DNA of 25,147 nt from Lachnospiraceae bacterium (GCA_024690425.1 JAILCT010000211.1:1-25147), one strand, 5' to 3'; shown: positions 1 through 8,524, counted from the first letter of the stretch. The notes: generated from the sequence alone by a model not told the origin. A program made the numbers and translations.

Positions 1-940
1 AGGTATTGAGATCGTTGAGATTTCAGAAGACAAGAAGTACGGTAAGTTTGTAGTAGAGCCTCTGGAGAGAGGATATGGTACAACCCTCGGTAATTCATTA
101 AGAAGGATCATGCTTTCGTCTTTACCGGGAGCAGCAGTAAGCCAGATAAAGATAGATGGTGTTCTTCATGAGTTTTCGTCAATTCCCGGTGTTAAAGAGG
201 ATGTTGCCGAGATCATCATGAACATCAAGAGTCTTGCCATTAAGAATAACAGTTCAGGTAATGAGCCCAAGACCGCGATCATTGACTTTGAGGGCGAGGG
301 CGTTGTTACGGCAGCGGATATACAGGTAGATCAGGATATCGAGATCATGAATCCCGAGCTTCAGATCGCAACCTTAAACGGCGGATCGGACAGCAAGCTT
401 TATATGGAGCTTACCATAACCAAGGGCCGCGGATATCAGGGCGCTGATAAGAATAAGGGAGAGGATCTTCCGATCGGTGTTATCGCTGTAGATTCGATCT
501 ATACTCCTGTTGAGCGTGTAAACCTTACGGTTGAGAACACACGTGTCGGGCAGATAACCGATTACGATAAGCTGTCACTTGATGTATTTACAAACGGTAC
601 ACTGGCACCCGACGAGGCAGTAAGCCTTGCAGCCAAGGTATTGAGCGAGCATCTTTCACTCTTCATAGATCTTTCTGAGGTTGCAGCATCTGCTGACGTT
701 ATGGCAGATAAGGAAACAGATGACAAGGATAAGGTGCTTGATATGAACATTGACGAACTCGAGTTATCGGTTCGTTCATACAACTGCCTGAAGCGTGCCG
801 GTATCAATACGGTAGGCGAGCTTACCAATAAGACAAGCGAAGATATGATGAAGGTTCGTAACCTTGGTCGTAAGTCACTTGAAGAGGTACTTGCCAAGCT
901 TAAGGAGTTAGGTCTTCAGCTTAACGTTGGAGAGGAGTGA
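1..940 (+). CDS. rpoA: DNA-directed RNA polymerase subunit alpha (5' partial)
   Basis: Alpha subunit of RNA polymerase; its dimer nucleates core assembly and its C-terminal domain contacts promoter UP elements and activators. The reading frame is already open at base 2 and translates as the conserved alpha N-terminus ([20 protein letters not shown]), so the gene begins left of the window; the ATG at 110 is an internal methionine. The N-terminal dimerisation domain is followed by an acidic linker (about bases 690-750) and a C-terminal domain containing [16 protein letters not shown] and LGRKSLEEV, both typical of alpha-CTD. The stop is TGA at 938-940. rplQ follows after 186 bp, the usual order at the end of the alpha operon. 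Identification is secure; only the first few codons are missing. Confidence 0.98.
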   Translation, partial: GIEIVEISEDKKYGKFVVEPLERGYGTTLGNSLRRIMLSSLPGAAVSQIKIDGVLHEFSSIPGVKEDVAEIIMNIKSLAIKNNSSGNEPKTAIIDFEGEGVVTAADIQVDQDIEIMNPELQIATLNGGSDSKLYMELTITKGRGYQGADKNKGEDLPIGVIAVDSIYTPVERVNLTVENTRVGQITDYDKLSLDVFTNGTLAPDEAVSLAAKVLSEHLSLFIDLSEVAASADVMADKETDDKDKVLDMNIDELELSVRSYNCLKRAGINTVGELTNKTSEDMMKVRNLGRKSLEEVLAKLKELGLQLNVGEE

Positions 941-1126
941 TCATAAGGAGGGACCCTTTGGGAGGATTCCTTATGATGCCTTAGCGGCGAGCGTATTCAA
1001 AAGAAGTACGGAGTACTTCTTACATTATATGAACTGAGTCGGTAAATCCATAAGGTGCGGCGAGGTGTTGTTTATCAATTTATGATTCGGCAGTAAGACC
1101 AAAAGGCGTGCCGGAAGGAGGAAGAA
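941..1126 (+). other. rpoA-rplQ spacer with two perfect hairpins
   Basis: The spacer holds two perfect 9-bp inverted repeats. One starts immediately after the rpoA stop (TCATAAGGA at 941-949 with TCCTTATGA at 968-976). The second is AAGAAGTAC at 1001-1009 with GTACTTCTT at 1013-1021, a 3-nt loop. Neither is followed by a T-run, so they do not look like intrinsic terminators; they may be RNA-processing, stability or translational control structures. I see no promoter. The rplQ ribosome binding site (GGAGG) lies at the 3' end. Confidence 0.6.
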
Positions 1127-1663
1127 ATGGCTAAGTACAGAAAATTATCAAGAACATCGAGCCAGAGGAAGGCTCTCTTAAGGAACCAGGTAACAAATCT
1201 TATCTATCATGGTAAGATCCGTACCACCGAAGCTAAGGCTAAGGAGATACAGAAGATCGTTGAGGGTCTCATCGCCCTTGCAGTTAAGGAAAGAGACAAT
1301 TACGAGACAGTTACCGTTCAGGCCAAGGTTCCCTTAAAGGACAAGGACGGCAAGAGGGTAAAGGAAGTTGTTGACGGCAAGAAGGTTACCAAGTTCGAGA
1401 CTGTTGACAAGGAGATCAAGAAGGATAAGCCCTCAAGGCTTCATGCAAGAAGGCAGATGTTAAGGGTTCTTTACCCCATAACAGAAGTACCTGCAGAGAA
1501 CGCAGGTAAGAAGAGGAATACCAAGAAGGTTGACCTCGTTGCCAAGCTTTTTGATGAGATCGCTCCCAAGTACGAGAACCGTAAGGGTGGTTACACAAGG
1601 ATCATCAAGATCGGTGAGCGTAAGGGTGATGCAGCAATGGAAGTATTCATCGAGCTTGTATAA
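1127..1663 (+). CDS. rplQ: 50S ribosomal protein L17 (long form)
   Basis: Large-subunit ribosomal protein L17, near the peptide exit tunnel. The N-terminus (YRKLSRTSSQRKALLRN) and C-terminus (RKGGYTRIIKIGERKGDA...FIELV) match the family closely. At 178 residues it is far longer than the usual 116-130; the excess is a Lys/Asp/Val-rich block at about residues 55-102, between the helix ending VEGLIAL and the conserved LHARRQ. The insertion is in frame and similar in base composition to its flanks, so it is a real extension rather than an assembly error. The ATG has a good Shine-Dalgarno (GGAGGAAG). Follows rpoA as in most bacteria and is followed by a terminator hairpin. Confidence 0.97.
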   Translation: MAKYRKLSRTSSQRKALLRNQVTNLIYHGKIRTTEAKAKEIQKIVEGLIALAVKERDNYETVTVQAKVPLKDKDGKRVKEVVDGKKVTKFETVDKEIKKDKPSRLHARRQMLRVLYPITEVPAENAGKKRNTKKVDLVAKLFDEIAPKYENRKGGYTRIIKIGERKGDAAMEVFIELV

Positions 1664-1688
1664 TAACAGGAATTTATAATGTATCGTA

Positions 1689-1725
1689 AAGAAGTCGCAA
1701 GGGAACTTGCGACTTCTTAAATTAT
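1689..1725 (+). terminator. rho-independent terminator-like hairpin after rplQ
   Basis: AAGAAGTCGCAAG at 1689-1701 pairs perfectly with CTTGCGACTTCTT at 1706-1718 around a GGAA loop: 13 bp. The U-rich tail is short and interrupted (CTTCTTAAATT), so termination may be partial. The right arm also contains the TTGCGA that could act as the -35 of ecfA1. Confidence 0.7.
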
Positions 1726-1735
1726 CCTATATAGT
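1707..1735 (+). promoter_or_regulatory. predicted ecfA1 promoter, leaderless geometry
   Basis: TTGCGA (1707-1712), 17-bp spacer, TATAGT (1730-1735). Only 7 nt separate the -10 box from the ATG at 1743, which places the predicted transcription start at or within 1-2 nt of the start codon. The -35 match is moderate (4/6), so this is tentative. Confidence 0.45.
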
Positions 1736-1742
1736 ATTAGCT

Positions 1743-2603
1743 ATGAGTTTGATCAGGGCAGATAAAGTAACATTTGAATATATCCGCAGAGACAAGGACG
1801 GTGCGGTTGACGGAGTCACCAAGGCAGTTGATGGCGTTGACCTTACTGTTGAACAGGGCGACTTTATTGCAATACTCGGACATAACGGTTCCGGGAAGAG
1901 CACTCTCGCCAAGCATTTCAATGCCCTTCTCCATCCGGTTGAAGGGACTGTATTTGTGGACGGTAAGGATACAAGGGATGAGAAGCATCTCTGGGACATA
2001 AGGCAGACTGCGGGTATGGTATTCCAGAATCCGGACAATCAGATAATCGGTACCGTGGTTGAGGAAGATGTTGCTTTCGGACCGGAGAATATGGGCGTTC
2101 CCTCCCGCGAGATATGGGAGAGGGTACAGAAGAGCCTTAAGAGTGTTGATATGTATACGTACAGGAAGCACTCACCATCTCGTCTTTCAGGCGGACAGAA
2201 GCAGAGGATAGCCATTGCCGGAGTCCTTGCGATGCAGCCTAAATGCATAGTGCTCGACGAACCTACGGCAATGCTTGATCCTGTGGGACGTAAGGAAGTA
2301 ATAGATGCCGTACGTGAACTCAACGATAAGGAGAACATAACCGTCATCCTTATTACTCATTATATGGAAGAGGTTATTCAGGCGGATAAGGTCTTTGTAA
2401 TGGATAAGGGAAGGGTTGTTATGAGCGGCAGTCCAAGGGAAGTATTCTCAAAGGCGGACAGGCTCATCGAAATAGGGCTGTCAGTACCGCAGGTGACCCT
2501 GCTTGCTATGGAGCTTAAGAAAAGAGGGATCGCTCTTCCCGACGGAATAATAGACTCAGAGGAACTTGTAGGAGAGATATGTCGATCATTGCGGATCATT
2601 TAA
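1743..2603 (+). CDS. ecfA1: ECF transporter ATPase EcfA1
   Basis: ATP-binding subunit of a group II energy-coupling factor transporter; with EcfA2 and EcfT it powers vitamin or metal-ion uptake by interchangeable S components. Visible motifs: Walker [10 protein letters not shown] (residues 46-54), Q-loop FQNPDNQ, signature LSGGQKQR, Walker [10 protein letters not shown] and H-loop LITH. I start it at ATG 1743 (286 aa, [14 protein letters not shown]), because an upstream TTG at 1707 lies inside the terminator stem and would add a non-homologous N-terminus. There is no Shine-Dalgarno before 1743; a -10-like TATAGT ends 7 nt upstream, suggesting a leaderless mRNA. The 3' end overlaps ecfA2 by 25 bp, implying coupled translation. 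The S component must be encoded elsewhere, as is usual for group II ECF modules. Confidence 0.95.
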   Translation: MSLIRADKVTFEYIRRDKDGAVDGVTKAVDGVDLTVEQGDFIAILGHNGSGKSTLAKHFNALLHPVEGTVFVDGKDTRDEKHLWDIRQTAGMVFQNPDNQIIGTVVEEDVAFGPENMGVPSREIWERVQKSLKSVDMYTYRKHSPSRLSGGQKQRIAIAGVLAMQPKCIVLDEPTAMLDPVGRKEVIDAVRELNDKENITVILITHYMEEVIQADKVFVMDKGRVVMSGSPREVFSKADRLIEIGLSVPQVTLLAMELKKRGIALPDGIIDSEELVGEICRSLRII

Positions 2604-3430
2604 GTTATGTATATTCAGGCGGTACGGCTTATGAAGTAAAGGCCCTTGACGATGTGTCCTTTAAGATAGAGGACGGAGAGTATGTGGGGCTTCTTGGGCA
2701 TACGGGTTCGGGGAAGTCAACCCTTGTCCAGCTCCTTGACGGCCTCCTTAACCCTTCGTCGGGCACTGTCTATATTGACGGAGAGGATATATTCGATAAG
2801 GATTATCAGTTAAAGTCATTAAGGGGCAAGGTTGGGATCGTATTTCAGTATCCCGAGTACCAGCTGTTCGAGGCTGACGTATTTACGGATGTATGCTTCG
2901 GGCCTAAGAACCTGGGGCTTACACAGAGTGAGGTTGAACTGAGGGCATATGAGGCTCTTAAGCAGGTAGGACTTAAGGATGAGGCCTTCTATCAGTCGCC
3001 CTTCGACCTTTCGGGCGGTGAGAAGCGCCGTGTAGCCATAGCGGGCGTGCTTGCGATGAAGCCCAAGGTGCTCATACTTGACGAGCCTACGGCGGGGCTG
3101 GATCCGGCCGGACGGAAGTGGATACTTGAGCTTGTGGCAAGGCTGCGTAAAGAGAACGGGATGACCATTATCCTTGTGTCGCATTCGATGGACGATCTTG
3201 CAGAGAACGCGCACAGGCTTATGGTCATGGACAGTGGACGCCTCGTGATGGATGGAAATCCCGTCGAAGTGTTTAAGCATTACCGGGAGCTTAAGGAAAT
3301 GGGGCTTGATATTCCGGAAGTTCTAAAGGTACTGTATATGCTTAGGGAAAACGGGCTGGATGCAGGTACGGATGCGATAACCGTGGCCCAGGCAGCCGAT
3401 GAGATAGAACGTTTGTATAAGACAAGGTAG
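2579..3430 (+). CDS. ecfA2: ECF transporter ATPase EcfA2
   Basis: Second ATPase of the ECF module, forming a heterodimer with EcfA1. Walker [10 protein letters not shown] (residues 40-48), Q-loop FQYPEYQLF, signature LSGGEKRR, Walker [12 protein letters not shown] and H-loop VSHSM are all intact. At 283 aa it is normal for the family. The [10 protein letters not shown]-loop and the GGEKRR signature are typical of EcfA2, in contrast to NPDNQ and GGQKQR in EcfA1. The start ATG lies within the end of ecfA1, preceded by GGAGAG inside the ecfA1 coding sequence. ecfT begins 5 bp after the stop, so the three genes form one operon. Confidence 0.96.
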   Translation: MSIIADHLSYVYSGGTAYEVKALDDVSFKIEDGEYVGLLGHTGSGKSTLVQLLDGLLNPSSGTVYIDGEDIFDKDYQLKSLRGKVGIVFQYPEYQLFEADVFTDVCFGPKNLGLTQSEVELRAYEALKQVGLKDEAFYQSPFDLSGGEKRRVAIAGVLAMKPKVLILDEPTAGLDPAGRKWILELVARLRKENGMTIILVSHSMDDLAENAHRLMVMDSGRLVMDGNPVEVFKHYRELKEMGLDIPEVLKVLYMLRENGLDAGTDAITVAQAADEIERLYKTR

Positions 3431-3435
3431 AAAAG

Positions 3436-4236
3436 ATGTTAAGGGACATTACCCTGGGTCAGTATTATCCTGCGGAATCGGTCATTCACAAGCTGGATCC
3501 GAGAGTCAAGATAATCGGGACCTTTCTCTATATAATTTCATTATTTCTGGTACGTGACATATGGGGCTATGCCGTGGCCCTTGCTTTTCTTACGTCTATG
3601 ATCTTTATATCCAGGGTTCCGCCTTCATACATGGTCCGGGGTCTTAAGGGCATATTATTCATTCTCGTGTTTACAGCTGCCTTCAATGTATTCTTTACAC
3701 CCGGTGAAGTTATCTGGCAGTTCGGAAGGGTGCATGCAACAAGGGAAGGACTCAGGATAGCAATAAGGATGGTGATAAGGCTTATCTTTCTTGTTATGGG
3801 AACTTCAATAATGACACTTACGACAACCCCCAACCAGCTGACAGACGGTCTTGAGAGGGTATTAAGGCCGTTAAGGCATATCGGGGTACCGGTTCATGAG
3901 GTTGCCATGATGATGTCGATCGCCCTTTCCTTTATTCCCATCCTGATAGAGGAGCTTGATAAGATCATGAAGGCCCAGAGTGCCCGCGGCGCTGACTTTG
4001 AATCAAAGAGGCTGTCCGTAAGGCTTAAAAGCATGGTGCCTGTTCTTGTTCCCCTTTTTGTGTCAGCATTCAGGAGGGCGGGTGATCTTGCAAATGCCAT
4101 GGAAGCAAGGTGCTACCATGGCGGAGAAGGACGTACAAGGATGAAGCCCCTGCGATATGTAAAACGGGATATCTGTGCTTATCTTATCCTTATCCTGTAT
4201 CTGGCACTTGTCATCACGGTGGGTATAATTTTCTGA
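3436..4236 (+). CDS. ecfT: ECF transporter transmembrane subunit EcfT
   Basis: Membrane coupling subunit of the ECF transporter. It is a 266-aa hydrophobic protein with several predicted membrane segments (for example around residues 25-60, 70-90, 110-130 and near the C-terminus at 240-265). The two coupling-helix motifs that contact the ATPases are visible: ARG in QSARGADFE and the variant ARC in MEARCYHGGEGRTRMKP. The second motif, with Cys in place of Gly, is to my knowledge common in Firmicute EcfT. The gene starts 5 bp after ecfA2 and its 3' end is 33 bp from truA, the conserved Firmicute order. Confidence 0.95.
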   Translation: MLRDITLGQYYPAESVIHKLDPRVKIIGTFLYIISLFLVRDIWGYAVALAFLTSMIFISRVPPSYMVRGLKGILFILVFTAAFNVFFTPGEVIWQFGRVHATREGLRIAIRMVIRLIFLVMGTSIMTLTTTPNQLTDGLERVLRPLRHIGVPVHEVAMMMSIALSFIPILIEELDKIMKAQSARGADFESKRLSVRLKSMVPVLVPLFVSAFRRAGDLANAMEARCYHGGEGRTRMKPLRYVKRDICAYLILILYLALVITVGIIF

Positions 4237-4269
4237 GGTATATACTGATCTGGGTAAATAGGGTATAAT

Positions 4270-5034
4270 ATGAAACGAGTCATGCTTACCGTCGCATATG
4301 ACGGGACCGGGTACTGCGGCTGGCAGATACAGCCCGATAAGGCGACGATTGAGGGAATCCTTAACGAGGAATTGTCTGCACTTCTTAATGAGGAGATACA
4401 TGTGATCGGTGCGAGCCGTACCGATACGGGAGTCCATGCACTGGGTGCTGTATGCGTGTTTGACACGGATTCCAGGATCCCGGGTGACAAGTTCTCATTT
4501 GCATTGAATATGAGCCTGCCTGAGGATATACGGATCATGTCATCAAGGCAGGTAGCTGATGACTTTCATCCAAGAAGGGTCAACTGCAGGAAGACCTATC
4601 AGTACAGGATATACAATGATACCTTTCAGCCTCCGACAAGAAGGCTGTATACACATCATGTTTACGGACCGCTTGATACAGAGGCCATGAACGAAGCTGC
4701 CGGGTATCTTACGGGAGAACATGATTTTACCTCTTTTGCAAGGATCCGGGAGGACCAGGGAACGGTATCCTGCGTAAGGACGATATATGAGCTCAGCGTA
4801 GAGCGCGAAGGGAAAGAGGTTGTCATATCGGTAACGGGTAACGGCTTCCTGTATAATATGGTAAGGATAATAGCAGGTACCCTTATCGAAGTGGGACAGG
4901 GGAAATACGAGCCTGCAGCGGTCAGGGATATGCTGGATGCACGTGACAGATCATCATCCGGACAGACGGCACCGGCCCGCGGACTGACTCTTGTGGGATA
5001 TGAATTTGAGGATATGAACAGGGAGATGGTATGA
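4270..5034 (+). CDS. truA: tRNA pseudouridine(38-40) synthase TruA
   Basis: Converts uridines 38-40 in the tRNA anticodon stem-loop to pseudouridine. The family start pattern (LTVAYDGTGYCGWQIQP) and the catalytic motif GASRTDTGVHA are clear, with Asp52 as the expected nucleophile; FLYNMVRIIAGTL near the C-terminus is also typical. 254 aa is normal. The Shine-Dalgarno is weak (AGGG about 6 nt upstream), and an ATAAT stretch directly abuts the ATG. The stop overlaps the next start by 4 bp (ATGA), indicating translational coupling to the small membrane protein downstream. Confidence 0.96.
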   Translation: MKRVMLTVAYDGTGYCGWQIQPDKATIEGILNEELSALLNEEIHVIGASRTDTGVHALGAVCVFDTDSRIPGDKFSFALNMSLPEDIRIMSSRQVADDFHPRRVNCRKTYQYRIYNDTFQPPTRRLYTHHVYGPLDTEAMNEAAGYLTGEHDFTSFARIREDQGTVSCVRTIYELSVEREGKEVVISVTGNGFLYNMVRIIAGTLIEVGQGKYEPAAVRDMLDARDRSSSGQTAPARGLTLVGYEFEDMNREMV

Positions 5035-5420
5035 TGGGCAGGTCATCCCGGGAAAAGGACAGTGAATATGCCGGAAGTTCATACGAGCAGATATGTGAAG
5101 CATCATCCTTTAGGGATGCGGAAAACAGCAGCCGGACGGGGATGATGGACAGGCTTCCTCTTTATGCCCTTATTTTGGGTATATTGTCTTTATTCTGTGT
5201 TTTCTTTTCAAACGGATACTTAATAAGCATGCTGGGTCTTCTTATAGATGCGCATGCCCTTAACAAGGGAACAAGGAAGCAGAGAACAGCGACGGCAGCT
5301 GCCATATGCTGTGCCCTGTCCATTCTTGTATATATTGTTTTTGTCGCAGCCAGGCCGCTTCTTGCCGATATGCCATGGTATATGTTCGTTATGGAGAAGG
5401 TAGAAGCTATATTCGGCTGA
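5031..5420 (+). CDS. small two-helix membrane protein, unknown function
   Basis: I do not recognise this 129-aa protein. A polar N-terminal stretch rich in Ser, Glu and Asp (residues 1-38) is followed by two hydrophobic segments (about 43-68 and 87-108) joined by a short basic loop (NKGTRKQR) and a short C-terminal tail. The small two-helix layout loosely recalls DUF4190-type proteins, but I cannot assign a family. It starts within the truA stop codon (ATGA overlap), so it is probably translated with truA, and it precedes the GH3 gene by 26 bp. It lies in the same accessory insertion as that gene. Confidence 0.75.
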   Translation: MMGRSSREKDSEYAGSSYEQICEASSFRDAENSSRTGMMDRLPLYALILGILSLFCVFFSNGYLISMLGLLIDAHALNKGTRKQRTATAAAICCALSILVYIVFVAARPLLADMPWYMFVMEKVEAIFG

Positions 5421-5446
5421 TCAGGTGCAGTAAGATAGGAGGTTAT

Positions 5447-7480
5447 ATGGTTTCAAGGGAAAGGATCGGTGAGCTTGTAAAGGAGCTCACGCTTGATGAG
5501 AAGCTTAAGATGATACACGGTGCCGAATTTTTTAAAACGGCGGGAATCGATAGACTCGGGATTCCGCCGCTTGTTTTTTCGGACGGACCCATGGGGGTAA
5601 GGCTTGACTTTCATCCTGACAGCTGGGATAAGATCAATTATTCGGATGATTTCGTAACCTACCTGCCCTGTAATTCCGCACTTGCAGCTACCTTTAACAG
5701 AGAGCTTGCATTTGAGACGGGAAGTGTGCTCGGAGAAGAGGCAAGGGGACGCGGCAAGGATGTTATACTTGGTCCCGGCGTAAACATCAAGAGATCTCCT
5801 CTATGCGGAAGGAATTTCGAGTATTTTTCGGAAGACCCCTATCTTACCAAGGAGCTTGCGGTTGAATACGTTAAGGGAGTTCAGCAGCATGACGTTGCTG
5901 CCTGCGTTAAGCATTTCCTGGCTAATAACCAGGAGACCGACAGGCTCCAGGTTGATACCATAGTTGATGAAGAAGCCCTGCGCGAGATATACATGCCTGC
6001 CTTTTATGATGTCGTAAGGCGCGGCGGTGTGTATTCGCTTATGGGCTCATATAACAGGATAAACGGTAAATTCGGTTCTCAGCACACTCATTATTTAAAT
6101 GATGTACTGCGTGACGAGTGGGGTTTTGACGGACTTGTCGTATCCGACTGGGGAGCCATACACGATACCGAAGAGGCGGCAAAGTCAGGCCTTGATGTGG
6201 AGATGTCCGTGACGCCTGATTTTGACGATTACTATATGGCAAATCCCCTTAAGAAACTCATAGAAGAGGGGAAGATAAGCGAAGAACTGATAGATAAGAA
6301 GGTAGAGCACTGCCTTGTCCTTATGAACAGGCTTAACATGCTCGACGGTGAGAGGAAACCGGGTGCCTACAATACACCTGAGCACAGGGAGAAGGCCCTT
6401 AGGGTTGCCGAGGAATCAGTCGTCCTTCTTAAGAATGACAAGAATATCCTGCCGCTTGACAAGAAGTTAAAGAAACTCCTTGTGATAGGAGAGAATGCCG
6501 AGAAGCTGCATGCTCTTGGCGGCGGAAGTGCCGAGATAAAGGCCCTTTACGAGATATCACCCCTTATGGGAATAAAGAAGCTGCTTGGGGGCAATACCGA
6601 AGTTAAGTATGCCAAAGGCTATTCGTGCGATATATTCAGGGGTAATGACGAAGAGAAATGGCAGGAGAGGTCGCTTGACCTTGATTATGTCCGCGTCGGA
6701 AGCAATGAAGAGGCCGATGCGAGGATGAAGGATCTGAGGATACAGCTCAGAAACGAAGCACTGGAGCTTGCAAAAGAATATGAAAATATCATCTTCGTCG
6801 GGGGGTCCGACCATGTGCCGGGTCACGACAGCGAGGGTGATGACAGGGAAGATATAAAGCTTCCTTATGAACAGGATATACTTATTAAGGAGCTCCTTAA
6901 GATCCGGCCCGATGCGGTCATCGTTCTTACCGCGGGAAGCGTGCAGGATATGGGAGAGTGGATCGATGATGCCCATGCCCTTGTATGGGGATGGTACGGC
7001 GGTATGGAAGGCGGTACGGCCATAGCGGAAGTCCTCTTCGGGGATGTCAATCCTTCGGGAAGGCTGCCCGAGACCTTCTATAAGGACTTGTCCCAGTGCA
7101 GCGCCCATGCGATCGGTGAATACGGTCTTAAGGACAGGGTTGAATATAAGGACGGTATCTTCGTAGGTTACCGTTTTACGGATAAATACGGATATGAGCC
7201 GAGGTTCCCCTTCGGTTACGGTTTATCCTATACGACCTTTGAATGTGAAGGCGGCACGGTTGATGCAGAATCATCAGCATACAATGTTACCGTTAAGAAC
7301 ACGGGAAAATGCGCCGGCAAGGTCTCGGTACTTGTATATATGAAAGGAAAGGCAGACGAAGCACCCAAGGTACTGGCGGGCTTTGATAAGGTCTATCTTG
7401 AACCCGGCGAGTCGAAGTCCGTGAAGGTCGACATCACCGACGGGGTTATCGAAGGCCGTGATTACTTTGCAGTTATCTGA
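5447..7480 (+). CDS. GH3 family beta-glucosidase, cytoplasmic
   Basis: Retaining glycoside hydrolase of family 3, expected to cleave beta-linked glucosides such as cellobiose and short cellodextrins. Start chosen at ATG 5447, preceded by TAGGAGG; the frame is open upstream to 5306 but that part overlaps the previous gene. 677 aa. Domain order: GH3 N-terminal TIM barrel (about 1-300), C-terminal alpha/beta sandwich (about 330-590) and a fibronectin-III-like tail after FGYGLSYTTF (about 610-677). The likely nucleophile is Asp234 in VVSDWGA; the likely acid/base is Glu463 in SEGDDREDIKLP. KHFLANNQE and DGPMGVR are substrate-binding motifs. There is no signal peptide or membrane segment, so it acts on imported sugars. 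It may be transcribed with truA and the small membrane protein. Aryl-glucosidase or xylosidase activity cannot be excluded. Confidence 0.93.
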   Translation: MVSRERIGELVKELTLDEKLKMIHGAEFFKTAGIDRLGIPPLVFSDGPMGVRLDFHPDSWDKINYSDDFVTYLPCNSALAATFNRELAFETGSVLGEEARGRGKDVILGPGVNIKRSPLCGRNFEYFSEDPYLTKELAVEYVKGVQQHDVAACVKHFLANNQETDRLQVDTIVDEEALREIYMPAFYDVVRRGGVYSLMGSYNRINGKFGSQHTHYLNDVLRDEWGFDGLVVSDWGAIHDTEEAAKSGLDVEMSVTPDFDDYYMANPLKKLIEEGKISEELIDKKVEHCLVLMNRLNMLDGERKPGAYNTPEHREKALRVAEESVVLLKNDKNILPLDKKLKKLLVIGENAEKLHALGGGSAEIKALYEISPLMGIKKLLGGNTEVKYAKGYSCDIFRGNDEEKWQERSLDLDYVRVGSNEEADARMKDLRIQLRNEALELAKEYENIIFVGGSDHVPGHDSEGDDREDIKLPYEQDILIKELLKIRPDAVIVLTAGSVQDMGEWIDDAHALVWGWYGGMEGGTAIAEVLFGDVNPSGRLPETFYKDLSQCSAHAIGEYGLKDRVEYKDGIFVGYRFTDKYGYEPRFPFGYGLSYTTFECEGGTVDAESSAYNVTVKNTGKCAGKVSVLVYMKGKADEAPKVLAGFDKVYLEPGESKSVKVDITDGVIEGRDYFAVI

Positions 7481-7489
7481 AATTAATCG

Positions 7490-7518
7490 TTGACACACCG
7501 GGAGCCGTGTAATATAAT
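7490..7518 (+). promoter_or_regulatory. consensus sigma-A promoter for rplM-rpsI
   Basis: TTGACA (7490-7495), exactly 17 bp, then TATAAT (7513-7518): a perfect match to the housekeeping consensus. The transcription start is expected near 7525, leaving a leader of about 120 nt before rplM. This promoter separates rplM-rpsI from the upstream GH3 gene. Confidence 0.93.
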
Positions 7519-7524
7519 GTTTAG

Positions 7525-7644
7525 GCGTGACAAGAGGTGGAGTGCGCCATAGCCCCGGTGTTCACACACTTGTCTGACAGAATAAGTATGGATGCGCGAG
7601 TGTCATTTCCCAACACGGACGCTGTTTTAACGGAGGAACTGATA
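7525..7644 (+). promoter_or_regulatory. rplM 5' leader, candidate ribosomal-protein leader RNA
   Basis: A 120-nt untranslated leader with several possible helices: GACAAG (7529-7534) with CTTGTC (7569-7574); GTGT (7600-7603) with ACAC (7613-7616), flanked by a GCG/CGC pair; and an alternative TGACA (7575-7579) with TGTCA (7601-7605). Firmicute rplM-rpsI operons are known to carry an autoregulatory L13 leader, and position and size fit. I could not run a covariance model, so assignment to that family is an inference. The GGAGGA Shine-Dalgarno at 7632-7637 lies just downstream of the last helix. Confidence 0.5.
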
Positions 7645-8073
7645 ATGAAGACTTTTATGCCAAACGAGGCTGCCGTTGAGAGAAAATGGTATGTCGTTGA
7701 CGCTACAGGTTATACATTGGGTCGTCTCTCATCAGAGATCGCCAAGATATTAAGAGGTAAGAATAAGCCTATATTCACACCTCATGCCGATACAGGTGAT
7801 TATGTTATCGTAACCAACGCCGACAAGGTTGTTGTTACAGGTAAGAAGCTTGACCAGAAGATTTACTATCGTCATTCAGAGTATGTAGGCGGTATGAAGG
7901 AGCAGACCTTGAGGGAGAAGCTTGCCAAGGCTCCTACCGAGGTTGTTGAGAAGGCTGTAAGAGGAATGCTTCCTAAGGGACCTCTCGGAAATAAGATGTA
8001 CAAGAAGTTATTTGTCTATGCAGGAGCTGAGCATCCGCATGCTGCTCAGAAGCCTGAAGAGATCAAGTTCTAA
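7645..8073 (+). CDS. rplM: 50S ribosomal protein L13
   Basis: Large-subunit protein L13, an early assembly protein. The start is ATG 7645 ([20 protein letters not shown]), preceded by GGAGGA at 7632-7637; this gives 142 aa, the usual length. The frame is open upstream to 7537, but that part lies in the leader RNA and has no homology. Conserved stretches [26 protein letters not shown] and [16 protein letters not shown] are present. Paired with rpsI 26 bp downstream, the near-universal arrangement. Confidence 0.98.
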   Translation: MKTFMPNEAAVERKWYVVDATGYTLGRLSSEIAKILRGKNKPIFTPHADTGDYVIVTNADKVVVTGKKLDQKIYYRHSEYVGGMKEQTLREKLAKAPTEVVEKAVRGMLPKGPLGNKMYKKLFVYAGAEHPHAAQKPEEIKF

Positions 8074-8099
8074 GAGAGGATTGAAAGGAGGAAATTACA

Positions 8100-8498
8100 G
8101 TGGCTAAGGCAGTAGAGAAATACTACGGAACAGGCAGAAGAAAGAAAGCTATCGCAAGAGTATACTTAACACCCGGTAAGGGTAATATCACAATAAACAA
8201 GAGGTCTATCGACGAATATCTCGGACTTGAGACGCTTAAGACGATCGTTCGTCAGCCCCTTGTAGCAACTGACAATGTTAACAAGTTCGATATTCTTGTT
8301 AATGTTCACGGTGGCGGATACACCGGTCAGGCAGGTGCAATCAGGCATGGTATCGCAAGGGCACTTGTTAAGGCAGACGCTGAGTATCGTCCCACTCTTA
8401 AGGCAGCAGGCTTCTTAACCCGTGATCCTCGTATGAAGGAGAGGAAGAAGTACGGTCTCAAGGGCGCAAGACGTGCACCTCAGTTCTCAAAGAGATAA
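8100..8498 (+). CDS. rpsI: 30S ribosomal protein S9
   Basis: Small-subunit protein S9; its C-terminal tail reaches the decoding P site. The start is GTG at 8100 ([21 protein letters not shown]), supported by a strong AAAGGAGG 8 nt upstream; GTG is preferred because no in-frame ATG gives the conserved N-terminus. The conserved YGTGRRK motif, the [19 protein letters not shown] core and the C-terminal QFSKR tail are all present. 132 aa is normal. Last gene of the rplM-rpsI operon, closed by a terminator. Confidence 0.98.
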   Translation: MAKAVEKYYGTGRRKKAIARVYLTPGKGNITINKRSIDEYLGLETLKTIVRQPLVATDNVNKFDILVNVHGGGYTGQAGAIRHGIARALVKADAEYRPTLKAAGFLTRDPRMKERKKYGLKGARRAPQFSKR

Positions 8499-8524
8499 GG
8501 ATTCCTGCAAAATACAGGGTATGG

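Noticed and set aside
110..112. ATG at 110 as the rpoA start
   Set aside because: The frame is open to base 2 and encodes conserved alpha-subunit sequence upstream, so this is an internal Met.
1707..1742. TTG at 1707 as the ecfA1 start
   Set aside because: It lies inside the rplQ terminator stem, adds a non-homologous N-terminus and has no Shine-Dalgarno.
4241..4272. TATAAT abutting the truA ATG as a fourth leaderless promoter
   Set aside because: The box touches the ATG, so transcription would begin inside the gene, and the -35 region (TATACT) is poor. A weak AGGG Shine-Dalgarno and operon context fit better.
6557..7108. 183-aa minus-strand open frame inside the GH3 gene
   Set aside because: It is antisense to well-supported catalytic-domain sequence, with no ribosome site or family resemblance.
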